This document shows, piece by piece, positions 26,462 to 34,458 of a stretch of DNA of 58,259 nt. A model generated the notes under the pieces. That model was not told the DNA's origin. It did no database searches and saw only the letters and a list, made by a program, of their open reading frames with translations. Each line of letters starts with the position of its first letter. The stretch's first letter is position 1. Made by a program: the position numbers and the translations under genes. The DNA is from Paenibacillus sp. SY21-1 (GTDB lineage: Bacteria; Bacillota; Bacilli; Paenibacillales; Paenibacillaceae): positions 1-58,259 of the forward strand of contig NZ_STGF01000038.1 in NCBI RefSeq assembly GCF_005222705.1, read 5' to 3'.

Positions 26462-26944
26462 TTAAAATTCTCCCTTCTCGTACTTCGCTAGTTTGGCTTT
26501 AAGCTCTTCAATTTCTCGTCTAAGCGCCTTTTTCTCCAAGTCGTCCATCATGCTGTCAAATTGGGATGACGTTTGCTGGGTATTGCTATGCTGCTGCTGA
26601 TTCCAGTTAGGGGCAGCTCCATGCGGAGGCGGGCCTTTGTGCAAGCCGCCGAACGATTGGCCGAAGCTTTGTCCGCCAAAATCGTTGTTATACCCATATC
26701 CGCCCGGTCCAGGTCCAGGACCAGGTCCGTATCCGTTAGGTCCAAATCCGGTGTACAGCGGCGGTTCTTTAGGAACGACCATCGCTGCGATAATGTAGAT
26801 CAGAATCACGGTCCCGCTCGTAATGATCGTAGCCACAATAAGCAATATACGCACCAGCGTCGCATCTACGTTCAGCATTTCCGCCAATCCGCCGCACAGG
26901 CCGGTCAGCTTCTTATCTCTTGTGGAACGATACAATTTTTTCAA
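26462..26944 (-). CDS. pspC: PspC-domain membrane protein with coiled-coil tail
   Basis: The N-terminus KKLYRSTRDKKLTGLCGG and one transmembrane segment (about residues 30-55) form a canonical PspC domain. A Gly/Pro/Asn/Gln-rich linker (about 65-120) follows, then a short C-terminal coiled coil (DDLEKKALRREIEELKAKL). I start at TTG 26944, 9 bases after GGAAGG; this overlaps the stop of the upstream pspA paralogue by TTGA. It probably recruits or senses PspA at the membrane; lying between two PspA genes supports that. Confidence 0.88.
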   Translation of the reverse strand: MKKLYRSTRDKKLTGLCGGLAEMLNVDATLVRILLIVATIITSGTVILIYIIAAMVVPKEPPLYTGFGPNGYGPGPGPGPGGYGYNNDFGGQSFGQSFGGLHKGPPPHGAAPNWNQQQHSNTQQTSSQFDSMMDDLEKKALRREIEELKAKLAKYEKGEF

Positions 26945-27627
26945 GATGTCCAACCTTCCTTCTCAAGCTTGCGTTTTAGCTGCTCCAATTCGCGTTCAAT
27001 GGCGGATTGTACGGAATGACCTGCCTCCGATACAAATTCCTGACCCATTCTACGAATTTCGCGCAGACTTTTTGCTTCGTGCTCCATGCCGCTTATCCGA
27101 TCCTCCAGCCTTCTGAACATCGATCCGGGCTGGATGCCGCTTTGGCCGACGCCGTTTGCATATCGGCTGTTCATCCGCTGCTGAAGCTTAAGCGACTCCA
27201 TACGAGCAGCGTAATATTCCCGTTTGTCATAAACCTGCTGGTACTCGCTGCGCATTTCGCGCAATTGCTCCTCCAGGTCCAGCGTATTTTGTCTGCTTTG
27301 CTCGTAAAGCTCGCGGTATTGAATAGAGCGCTCCTCGCAGCTCGCCTTCTCGTGAAGGGCAATGCGCGCCATTTGCTCCTCGCCCGCTTTAAGCGCTGTA
27401 AGCGCCTGATGCTCGCGGCGTTCCTTCTGCTGCTCCGCTTGCAGCCACTGTGCCTTCAAATGGTTGCTGTGTGCGAAATATTGCTGATGCAGCTTCTCGG
27501 CCTGTATGATATCTTCTCTCGTTGACCAAAGGAATTGATCAATCAGGCGAACCGGATCTTCCGATTTCTCCAGTCTTTCGTTTAGTGTAGCTACTGTAAT
27601 GTCGCGAACCCGCTTCATAATGCTCAT
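26941..27627 (-). CDS. Second PspA/IM30-family protein
   Basis: 228 residues of PspA type: MSIMKRVRDITVATLNERL as amphipathic start, EDPVRLIDQFLW in place of the usual DP.. motif, then long helices rich in Gln, Glu and Arg. It diverges strongly from the other PspA in the operon; its helix 1-2 region has more Trp/His and its middle is shorter. AGGAGG precedes the ATG. The stop overlaps the pspC start by 4 bases. Two unequal PspA copies could form mixed polymers or split membrane-binding and regulatory jobs; that is inference. Confidence 0.88.
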   Translation of the reverse strand: MSIMKRVRDITVATLNERLEKSEDPVRLIDQFLWSTREDIIQAEKLHQQYFAHSNHLKAQWLQAEQQKERREHQALTALKAGEEQMARIALHEKASCEERSIQYRELYEQSRQNTLDLEEQLREMRSEYQQVYDKREYYAARMESLKLQQRMNSRYANGVGQSGIQPGSMFRRLEDRISGMEHEAKSLREIRRMGQEFVSEAGHSVQSAIERELEQLKRKLEKEGWTS

Positions 27628-27661
27628 CCCAAATCCTCCTATCTATTTATCGCTCGCAGTC

Positions 27662-27964
27662 TTAGTAGACTCTGCGGTTGTCTTTTTTAAACAGGCTCAC
27701 ACCGGCAACGATCAATCCGATCGCAAGGATCAGGATTAGAATGGCGCCCAGCTTGCTTAGCAGCATCAGACCGCCCAGCGCAATAAGTATACCGCCAATC
27801 CATTTCTTATTGTACGACCAGCCCAGTACGCCGAATCCGATTAAAATGAGGGGAAGCAGTAAACCGAGAATCGCTCCGAAGTTAACGCCGAGAAATTTAA
27901 GGCCCGCCATCACGCCGACCAGGACAAGCAGTGCTCCCAATGCGTTTTTTCCATTCATGTCCAC
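27662..27964 (-). CDS. LiaI/LiaF-like small membrane protein
   Basis: 100 residues, almost wholly hydrophobic: segments near 8-25, 30-48, 55-72 and 74-92, ending in a basic tail (FKKDNRRVY). This four-helix pattern resembles the LiaI/LiaF transmembrane module (DUF5668-like). It is first in the pspA-pspC-pspA-liaSR run, 34 bases before the first PspA gene, and so is the likely membrane anchor or LiaF substitute. The start is GTG, with AAGGAG 7 bases upstream. The extracellular/cytoplasmic C-terminal domain of true LiaF is missing. Confidence 0.8.
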   Translation of the reverse strand: MDMNGKNALGALLVLVGVMAGLKFLGVNFGAILGLLLPLILIGFGVLGWSYNKKWIGGILIALGGLMLLSKLGAILILILAIGLIVAGVSLFKKDNRRVY

Positions 27965-28223
27965 AATCTGCTCCTTTCGTTTATTAGAATTTATTCATTT
28001 AACCTTGGCTTGAGCTCATGTGCCGCTCTTGCTTATGTACTTAGTTTAGATCATTTTATCCTGATTCAAAACGGACCTTCGGCGGTTTTGCTACTAGACT
28101 TAGGTCGAGTCGGCAGCAAGCCTCGGGTTGCAGGGACGGTTATTATCCATATTTTACAGCTTAAACTGGTCCAAAGGCTATGGTACGTTATTACCAGCAA
28201 ACGCAGCAATTGCCTGAACGCGC

Positions 28224-28829
28224 ATGGATTCCGCCGTACAAATCGTTATTTCATCAGAGGAGTTGAATACGCTGTCATTCCATATTCGTTTTTCCGCCAA
28301 ACTCGCCCTGTCCGCCCTGTTGTCCATCACTTTGTTAAGCTCTGCGGGAGCAACCCTATCCAGCCATTCCCGCACGTACGCCGCTGCAGCCTCCAAAGCC
28401 GATCAAGCCATTGCAGTCGGTATGAAATACTTGGGCACCCCTTACGAGTTCGGCTCCAACCGGAGCACGACGCGCACGTTTGACTGCTCGGATTTCACGA
28501 AATACGTTTTCTTGAAAGGCGCAGGCATTGCGCTGCCTTCAACCTCCTCGGCTCAAGCCGCATTCGTCAAGGCGAACAGCGCGGTCAAAACAAACTGGTC
28601 CAGCCTTAAACGAGGCGACCTCATGTTTTTCATGGACTATCACGGGGCAAACCAAACAAGCTATGCCAAGCTCGCCAAATCCAGACAAACCGTTACCCAC
28701 GTCTCGATTTACCTCGGCAACGGAAAAATGCTGCACACCTACTCAAACGCCAGCGGAGGCGTCAGGGTGGACAGCATCGATAACAAGCATTGGGAGTACA
28801 GATTTCTGTTTGGCGGCAGTCTGTTATAG
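28224..28829 (+). CDS. NlpC/P60 cell-wall endopeptidase
   Basis: An exported gamma-D-glutamyl-diamino-acid peptidase of about 200 residues. The catalytic Cys is in FDCSDFTKYVF, the His in VTHVSIYLGNGKMLHTYS. The signal region covers about residues 17-55 and ends near TYAAAA. The ATG at 28224 has no ribosome site. AGAGGAG at 28256-28262 is 9 bases before an in-frame CTG (28272) that would give MSFHIRFSAKLALSALL, a clean signal peptide; that may be the true start. It is divergent from the lia operon and may be part of the same envelope response. Confidence 0.85.
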   Translation: MDSAVQIVISSEELNTLSFHIRFSAKLALSALLSITLLSSAGATLSSHSRTYAAAASKADQAIAVGMKYLGTPYEFGSNRSTTRTFDCSDFTKYVFLKGAGIALPSTSSAQAAFVKANSAVKTNWSSLKRGDLMFFMDYHGANQTSYAKLAKSRQTVTHVSIYLGNGKMLHTYSNASGGVRVDSIDNKHWEYRFLFGGSLL

Positions 28830-28878
28830 CGGCTTAGGCACAGCATGCAATATCGTGACGACATGCGTACGGTTTGAT

Positions 28879-30426
28879 TCATTCACGCTGCCGCTTGCTG
28901 CTCAAAAACTCATTAAATTGCTTCTGTTTCTCGGCAATAATGCGCGAGATGCCCGCTGCAAGCAATCGATCCCTGTATTCGGGCAGCACCTGGTTCACAT
29001 CGACCGATCCGGTTTCGAGCGCGCTTTGATACTGCCGGTCTACGTTAACGACAGCGGCGATTTCCGCCTTCACCTTATCGCTGTTAAATACAAAGCCAAG
29101 GCCTGGCGATATTTGGGCCTCCCGGTTGAACGCCCTGAATCTTTCCCATTTGTCCGGGTCCTCCGACTCCCATACATAATTAAGAAATTGATTGCCGAAC
29201 ATCCAGTTGGAGCCCGGATTATAGCGGTCCGTTTGAGCCGTCGGACTGATGACGTAATCGCTCACTTTCGTGTAGTGTTCCCCTTCAATGCCGTGATTGA
29301 TCAGATTGTTCAAATATGCGTCCGTATGCAGCAAATTAATAAACGCCATCGCGCGCACCGGGTCTTGGGAAGTTGAGGAAATAGCCAGCATCGAGCCGGC
29401 GGTTTCCGAGGTGGCGATCGTCTTTTCATTCAACGCAATCTGCGCCAGCTTGCCCGTCATTCCCGTTTCTATGGCAAGCTCCTCCGCTTTGCCCGGCTTG
29501 AGCGGCGACGTAATCGAGAACACCTCTCCGCTGCGCAGAGCCTCTGTCGTCATCGTCTGGTTCGTGGTCGCATCTTTATTGATATAGCCTTTTTTAAAAA
29601 AATCGCGCGTAATATGAAGCGTGTGGACATAACGCTCCATATCGTAGCTCGGCTTAACCGTCAGGCTGTCGCTATCCTTTAGAATCATTCCGGGAATCGA
29701 CGTATCTCCAAGCGCATCAAAGTTGCCTAAGTAGTGGGAATTAAACGTTTCTCCAAGCTTCATATATAACGGCAGCATGCCCGGCCTTTTCTGCAGAATC
29801 GCCGCGTAGATGGCGTCAAGATCCTCAATGCTTTTGACAGCGGACATATCCAGACCAAGCTCCTCGGCTATATCGGCACGGTATACGATTCCGCCTTGCG
29901 CCGCCATTTCTTTGTTCGTAGGAACCGCATAATTGCTGCCATTGATGCGGGCCCCTTCAAGAACAATCGGATCAAGCGATTCGAGAATGCCCTTGCCGTA
30001 TTCCTTGAGCAGCTCGTCAAGCGGCAGAAAGGCGCCTTTGGCCGCATTCACTGCATGCTTGTTCCATTGAGCGGTAAAAATAACGTCAAACTTCTCCCGT
30101 GAAGCGATCATCAAGTTAACCTTATCGTCCCAGGGGCCCCATTCAATCGGAATCAGATCGATGCGGGCATTTATTTTTTCAGTCAAATATTTGCTCATTG
30201 CCGCCTCAATCTTCGCTTCGTCCGGCTGAGCGGCTCCGATGTACACGAATTTCAGCGTATACGGCTCATCGGATGAGGAACCGCTCGGGTAAGCGCTCTC
30301 AGAAGGTTTCACATCCTTGTCCGCGCCTCCGCCCGAACCGTTATGCCCCGAGTTCGCCGCCGTACAGCCGGAGCAGAGCAGACACAAGGTCCAAACCCAA
30401 ATCCATATGCGTGACCGACCTGACAT
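28879..30426 (-). CDS. Sugar ABC transporter binding lipoprotein (LplA-like), copy 2
   Basis: An extracellular solute-binding lipoprotein of about 515 residues, in the family paired with LplB/LplC permeases. The lipobox ends at Cys21 (LLCSGC). The start is ATG 30426, with GGGAGG 7 bases upstream. It is closely similar along its whole length to the gene at 30657 (shared blocks include WDDKVNLMIASRE, FTAQWN, ETAGSML and NWMFGNQFLNYVWESEDPDKW), so it arose by duplication. The charged Gly/Ser linker after the Cys differs. A 230-base gap with a terminator separates the copies, so it may have its own promoter or lower expression. Confidence 0.9.
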   Translation of the reverse strand: MSGRSRIWIWVWTLCLLCSGCTAANSGHNGSGGGADKDVKPSESAYPSGSSSDEPYTLKFVYIGAAQPDEAKIEAAMSKYLTEKINARIDLIPIEWGPWDDKVNLMIASREKFDVIFTAQWNKHAVNAAKGAFLPLDELLKEYGKGILESLDPIVLEGARINGSNYAVPTNKEMAAQGGIVYRADIAEELGLDMSAVKSIEDLDAIYAAILQKRPGMLPLYMKLGETFNSHYLGNFDALGDTSIPGMILKDSDSLTVKPSYDMERYVHTLHITRDFFKKGYINKDATTNQTMTTEALRSGEVFSITSPLKPGKAEELAIETGMTGKLAQIALNEKTIATSETAGSMLAISSTSQDPVRAMAFINLLHTDAYLNNLINHGIEGEHYTKVSDYVISPTAQTDRYNPGSNWMFGNQFLNYVWESEDPDKWERFRAFNREAQISPGLGFVFNSDKVKAEIAAVVNVDRQYQSALETGSVDVNQVLPEYRDRLLAAGISRIIAEKQKQFNEFLSSKRQRE

Positions 30427-30610
30427 TCTAACGCCTCCCAAGGCAGCAGCGTTCAAAAATCCCAATTTTAGTATGTTACTATCATAACATAATTGGTTGG
30501 CTTATGCGCCAGAATATCCGCTTACAGCGTTAGTCACCGCCATAACGTCCTTAGCCCGCAACCTGCTCGTTAGACGAAACCCGCATAGAATGGGCCGCAT
30601 GGAACGTGAA

Positions 30611-30648
30611 AAGCCCCGCCCATCTCATTAGAGAATAGGCGGGACAGC
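30611..30648 (-). terminator. Terminator after binding-protein gene 1
   Basis: A GC-rich stem (30614-30620 with 30638-30643 and flanking AAGC/GCTT) with the tail TTTTC on the minus strand. It separates the two binding-protein genes. Confidence 0.7.
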
Positions 30649-30656
30649 TTCAAAGA

Positions 30657-32198
30657 TTATTTGCTTGCCAGGAATTCGTCATATTGCCGTTGCTTCTCTG
30701 CAATGACCTTGTCGAGTCCGGCATCCTTCATTTTCTTCTCATATTCAGGCAGCGTTTTGTCGATGTCTACGGAGCCTGTTTCCAGTGCGCGCTGATATTG
30801 ACGAATGACGTTGGCAAGCGCGCCAACCTCCGCTTTGACCGGCTCGCTGTCGAAAACGAAGCCGAGCGCCGGCGAAATTTTTGGATTCTGGTTAAACTCT
30901 TTGAATTTTGCCCATTTGTCCGGGTCCTCTGTATCCCACACGTAGTTGAGGAACTGATTGCCGAACATCCAGGTTGCGCCAGGGTTGTAGTTCGGTGTAT
31001 TGGCTGTCGCTGTAATAATCTCGCCATTGCGGGTGTAATGGTCGCCTTCAATACCGAAATTCAGCAGGTTGTTAATTTCTTTATCCTCATGCAGCAGGTT
31101 GATAAACATCATTGCGCGCTCCGGATCCTTTGATGTCGAGGAAATGCCCAGCATGGAGCCGGCTGTTTCCGAGGTAGCAACCGTTTTCTCATTCATTGTA
31201 ATTTGCGCCAGCTTGCCCGTCAGATTCGACGCGCTTGCCACCTCGGCATCCTTGCCAGGCTTCAGCGACTCGATTGTTGAGAATACTGTGCCTGCTTTCC
31301 ATGCATCGCCGGAGGATACTTGCGTCGTAGCGGCATCAGCGTTAATGTAGCCTTTTTTGAAGAAATCGCGGGTCAATTGCAGGAATTCCTTGTAGCGATC
31401 CATTTGCTCAACCGCCATGACCGATGTGCCGTCCGCATCCTTCAGAATGGCGCCTGGAATCGTGGAATCTCCAAGGAAATCGTAATTGCCGAAGAAGTGG
31501 GAATTAAAAGCGCCGGCTGTTGTGTAAAGAGGCGTCAAGTCCGGACGTTTTTCTTTGACAACCGCATATACGGCATCCAGATCCTGCGGTGTTTTGACAT
31601 TGGTCATGTCGATGCCAAGCTCATCGGTAACGTCCTTGCGATACACGATGCCGCCTGCGGCAGCCAGCTCCTTGCTTGTAGGGACAGCGTAATTTTTGCC
31701 GCCGATTTTGGCGCCTTCCAGGAAGGCGGGGTCTTGCGAGCTTGTAATGCCCTGACCGAATTTTTGGATCAGATCGCCCAAATCCAGAAACGCGCCTTTT
31801 GCCACATATTTCGCATGGCCGTTCCACTGCGCTGTGAAGACGATATCTACTTCTTCGCGGGATGCAACCATCAGATTGATTTTGTCATCCCAAGCGCCCC
31901 AGTCGATCGGACGGAGGTCAATCGTTGCGTTAATTTTTTCTGTAAGCAGCTTGTTAAGGGCATCCTCGATTTTTTTCTCGTCCTTCTGAGGCGTGCCGGG
32001 ATAGACAAGCGAAAGCTGGTACGGCTTCAATTCGGATTCTGTCGAAGTTTGCTCCGTTTCAGCCGGTTTGTTCGTCGCTGGATTTTCCGACGGCGCATTC
32101 GCAGGCTTGTTGGAAGAGCTTGAGCAAGCGGATAACACAAGAATGACAGCCATCATGACGAGCAGAAGCATGGAGCCTTTTGATTTTACTTGCTTCAT
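30657..32198 (-). CDS. Sugar ABC transporter binding lipoprotein (LplA-like), copy 1
   Basis: A 513-residue extracellular receptor of a CUT1-type carbohydrate importer. The lipoprotein signal ends with LVLSAC (Cys25), followed by a Ser/Asn/Pro/Glu linker. The mature protein has the LplA/YtcQ-type fold, with the helical C-terminus RQYQRALETGSVDIDK shared with its paralogue. It follows the lplC-like permease by 88 bases, so it is the cognate binding protein. Substrates of this group are typically plant or host polysaccharide oligomers; the exact sugar is unknown. Confidence 0.92.
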   Translation of the reverse strand: MKQVKSKGSMLLLVMMAVILVLSACSSSSNKPANAPSENPATNKPAETEQTSTESELKPYQLSLVYPGTPQKDEKKIEDALNKLLTEKINATIDLRPIDWGAWDDKINLMVASREEVDIVFTAQWNGHAKYVAKGAFLDLGDLIQKFGQGITSSQDPAFLEGAKIGGKNYAVPTSKELAAAGGIVYRKDVTDELGIDMTNVKTPQDLDAVYAVVKEKRPDLTPLYTTAGAFNSHFFGNYDFLGDSTIPGAILKDADGTSVMAVEQMDRYKEFLQLTRDFFKKGYINADAATTQVSSGDAWKAGTVFSTIESLKPGKDAEVASASNLTGKLAQITMNEKTVATSETAGSMLGISSTSKDPERAMMFINLLHEDKEINNLLNFGIEGDHYTRNGEIITATANTPNYNPGATWMFGNQFLNYVWDTEDPDKWAKFKEFNQNPKISPALGFVFDSEPVKAEVGALANVIRQYQRALETGSVDIDKTLPEYEKKMKDAGLDKVIAEKQRQYDEFLASK

Positions 32199-32286
32199 AA
32201 CGTTTTGGACCTCCCTGATTGAAGTTGATTTGTATATGCTTAATCGGCGATGCCGATTGCAGCCTTTAAGCCGTGGAGCTTGCGAA

Positions 32287-33231
32287 TCAGCCTTTAACCG
32301 CGCCTACCGTCAAGCCTTTGACAAAGTACTTCTGAAAAAACGGATAGGCGAAAATGATTGGCCCGATGCCGACGACGACCATCGCCATGCGCACCGTCTC
32401 GCTTGGAAAGCGGAACTCGCCGCCTGCCGCCGTAATCGCCGCCGCAGCCGTGCTGTTATTGGCCAGAAACTGAATGTTCAGCATCGTTTTGTACATTAAA
32501 TATTGCACGGTAATGTTCGCTTCCTTCGTAATGAACACGAGGCTAAGAAACCAGTCGTTCCAATACGTAAGCGTCTGGAACAAGGCGACCGTAGCAAGCA
32601 CCGGCAAAGACAGGGGCAGGACGATTTTGATAAAGATCGTAAGCTCGCCGGCTCCGTCGATTTTCGCCGATTCCAATACGGCGGCCGGTATCGTCGTTTG
32701 GAAAAACGTACGAATAATGAGGACAAAAAACGCCGCGACGAGCAAAGGCAATATAAGGGCAAGCATCGTGTCCTTTAAATTCAGCATCCGAGCGTATACC
32801 AGATACCAAGGCACAAGGCCGCCGGAAAACAGCATCGTGAAGAAGACGAAAAAGGTGAAGAATCGGGCATGCGGAAAGTCCGTCCGCGAAATCGGGTAAG
32901 CATAGAGCGCCATTATAATCAGGCTAAGCAGCGTTCCGACCACCGTAACGATAATGGAAATCGTGTACGAACGAATAATTTGCGTGGCGTCCTTAAACAA
33001 AAACTCATATGCATCGAAATTTATTTTGGACGGGATAAATTGATAGCCCTCTCTGACAATCATGCTCTCATCCGAAATGGACACCATGACGATCAGGATA
33101 AGCGGAATGATGCAGAGCAAGGAATAGATGATAAAAAACGCATTTATGCCGATCGATGCGGGCTTCGACAGCCGATTTTTCGGATTCGAGCTTGTTGCGG
33201 CCTTGCTGATGATTTCTGCTTGCACGTCCAT
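32287..33231 (-). CDS. lplC: Carbohydrate ABC transporter permease, LplC-like
   Basis: The inner-membrane subunit of the CUT1 importer, 314 residues, with six hydrophobic segments and the permease EAA-type loop in ESAKIDGAGELTIFIKIVLPLSLP (conserved Gly). The C-terminus FFQKYFVKGLTVGAVKG is typical of LplC/YtcP proteins. It starts 13 bases after the LplB-like gene. It would act as a heterodimer with it; the ATPase is not encoded here, as usual when a shared MsmX-type ATPase serves several importers. Confidence 0.93.
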   Translation of the reverse strand: MDVQAEIISKAATSSNPKNRLSKPASIGINAFFIIYSLLCIIPLILIVMVSISDESMIVREGYQFIPSKINFDAYEFLFKDATQIIRSYTISIIVTVVGTLLSLIIMALYAYPISRTDFPHARFFTFFVFFTMLFSGGLVPWYLVYARMLNLKDTMLALILPLLVAAFFVLIIRTFFQTTIPAAVLESAKIDGAGELTIFIKIVLPLSLPVLATVALFQTLTYWNDWFLSLVFITKEANITVQYLMYKTMLNIQFLANNSTAAAAITAAGGEFRFPSETVRMAMVVVGIGPIIFAYPFFQKYFVKGLTVGAVKG

Positions 33232-33244
33232 GACCTCCTAATAG

Positions 33245-34222
33245 CTAGAATAAGGCGTTGTCTTTGTTAAAGCGGCGTACGACCCAGTTGGATAAAAAGA
33301 CCAGCGTAAATCCGACTACGGATTGCAGCAGTCCGGCCGCGGATGATAAGCCGATGTCGCCGACCGTCAGAAACGTCCGATAAACGTACGTATCGATAAC
33401 GTTCGTAACCGGGAACAGCACGCCCGATTCCCTTGGAACCTGGAAGAAAAGCCCGAAATCCGCATTGAAAATTTTTCCGATTTGCAGCAGCGTCATGATC
33501 GTAATAATCGGCGTGATGAGCGGCACCGTAATGCTCGTCATTTGCTTCCATTTGGTCGCGCCGTCGATCGTGGCCGCTTCATAGTACTCATCGTCGATAC
33601 CGATAATGGCCGCCATATAAATGACCGTAAAGTAACCCATCGACTTCCACGTATTCACCAGAGGAAGAACATACGGCCATACCTCCTGCGTGAAGTACCA
33701 CTGCACCTTCTCCATGCCCAGCGCCGGCAGCAGCGTCGAGTTAAGATAGCCGTGCTCGTCGCTCATAAAGCCGAATACGAGATAGCTGATGACGACCATC
33801 GACAAAAAGTAGGGCAAAAACATGACCGTTTGATGCAGCTTCGCGAGAAACCGGCTGCGCAACTCGTTAAGCATGATCGCAAACGCCAGCGGGAATATGA
33901 GATTCAGCACGATGAACAAGGAATTGTACAGCAGCGTATTGCGCGTAATAATCCAGGCATCCTCCGTTTTGAACAAATATTCAAAGTTTCGAAGTCCGCT
34001 CCAGGCGCTGCCGATAATGCCGTCCGCATAGTTAATGTTTTTGAAAGCGATTATAATTCCGAACATCGGAATGTAATTATTGAACAGCAGCAGCACGATA
34101 GCCGGCAGCATCATCAGATAGAACATCCAGTAGTTTCGAAATACTTTCAAATGTGAAATCCGCTTGACGCGGGCTTTCGGGGCGCTATTGGCCAAAGCGG
34201 CTTGTGGCGCTGGTTTCGCCAT
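33245..34222 (-). CDS. lplB: Carbohydrate ABC transporter permease, LplB-like
   Basis: 325 residues when started at ATG 34222 with AAAGGAGG upstream; the frame continues 58 codons 5' without support. Six membrane segments, with the EAA loop YYEAATIDGATKWKQMTSIT then VPLITP. The N-terminus (KVFRNYWMFYLMMLPAIVLL) is the LplB/YtcO form. It forms the transport channel with the LplC-like protein. It is transcribed after the AraC-type regulator gene, with a terminator between. Confidence 0.93.
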   Translation of the reverse strand: MAKPAPQAALANSAPKARVKRISHLKVFRNYWMFYLMMLPAIVLLLFNNYIPMFGIIIAFKNINYADGIIGSAWSGLRNFEYLFKTEDAWIITRNTLLYNSLFIVLNLIFPLAFAIMLNELRSRFLAKLHQTVMFLPYFLSMVVISYLVFGFMSDEHGYLNSTLLPALGMEKVQWYFTQEVWPYVLPLVNTWKSMGYFTVIYMAAIIGIDDEYYEAATIDGATKWKQMTSITVPLITPIITIMTLLQIGKIFNADFGLFFQVPRESGVLFPVTNVIDTYVYRTFLTVGDIGLSSAAGLLQSVVGFTLVFLSNWVVRRFNKDNALF

Positions 34223-34317
34223 CGGGTCGTTCCTCCTTTGGTATGGGACAAGTACCCGCAGGTGTCGCTCTTGCGGATGACTGGTTCCTTTACGCTTCTC
34301 TCTGTAATTGATTGTAT

Positions 34318-34347
34318 AAAAAAAAGACGCCGACAGCTGTCGACGTC
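34318..34347 (-). terminator. Terminator between the AraC-type regulator and the transporter operon
   Basis: An inverted repeat of 22 bases (34326-34347, one mismatch) is followed on the minus strand by eight T residues (34318-34325). It ends the kinase-regulator transcript, so the permease operon needs its own promoter. Confidence 0.85.
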
Positions 34348-34458
34348 GTGACCGGATTAACGGTCTAGTGACTTTCTTATTTCTTGGCAAAAGCAAACGT
34401 TGTGTGCTTGGTGTTCGTCTATTATTTCCGCTGAGCAGCCCGTGATCCGCCTTGTCTT

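Noticed and set aside
25615..26502. 295-codon plus-strand frame opposite pspA
   Set aside because: Leu/His/Arg-rich reverse reading of the coiled-coil gene; a shadow.
28010..28223. Cyclic-di-AMP (ydaO) riboswitch upstream of the NlpC/P60 gene, a common partner
   Set aside because: The conserved ydaO core sequences are not visible in this leader.
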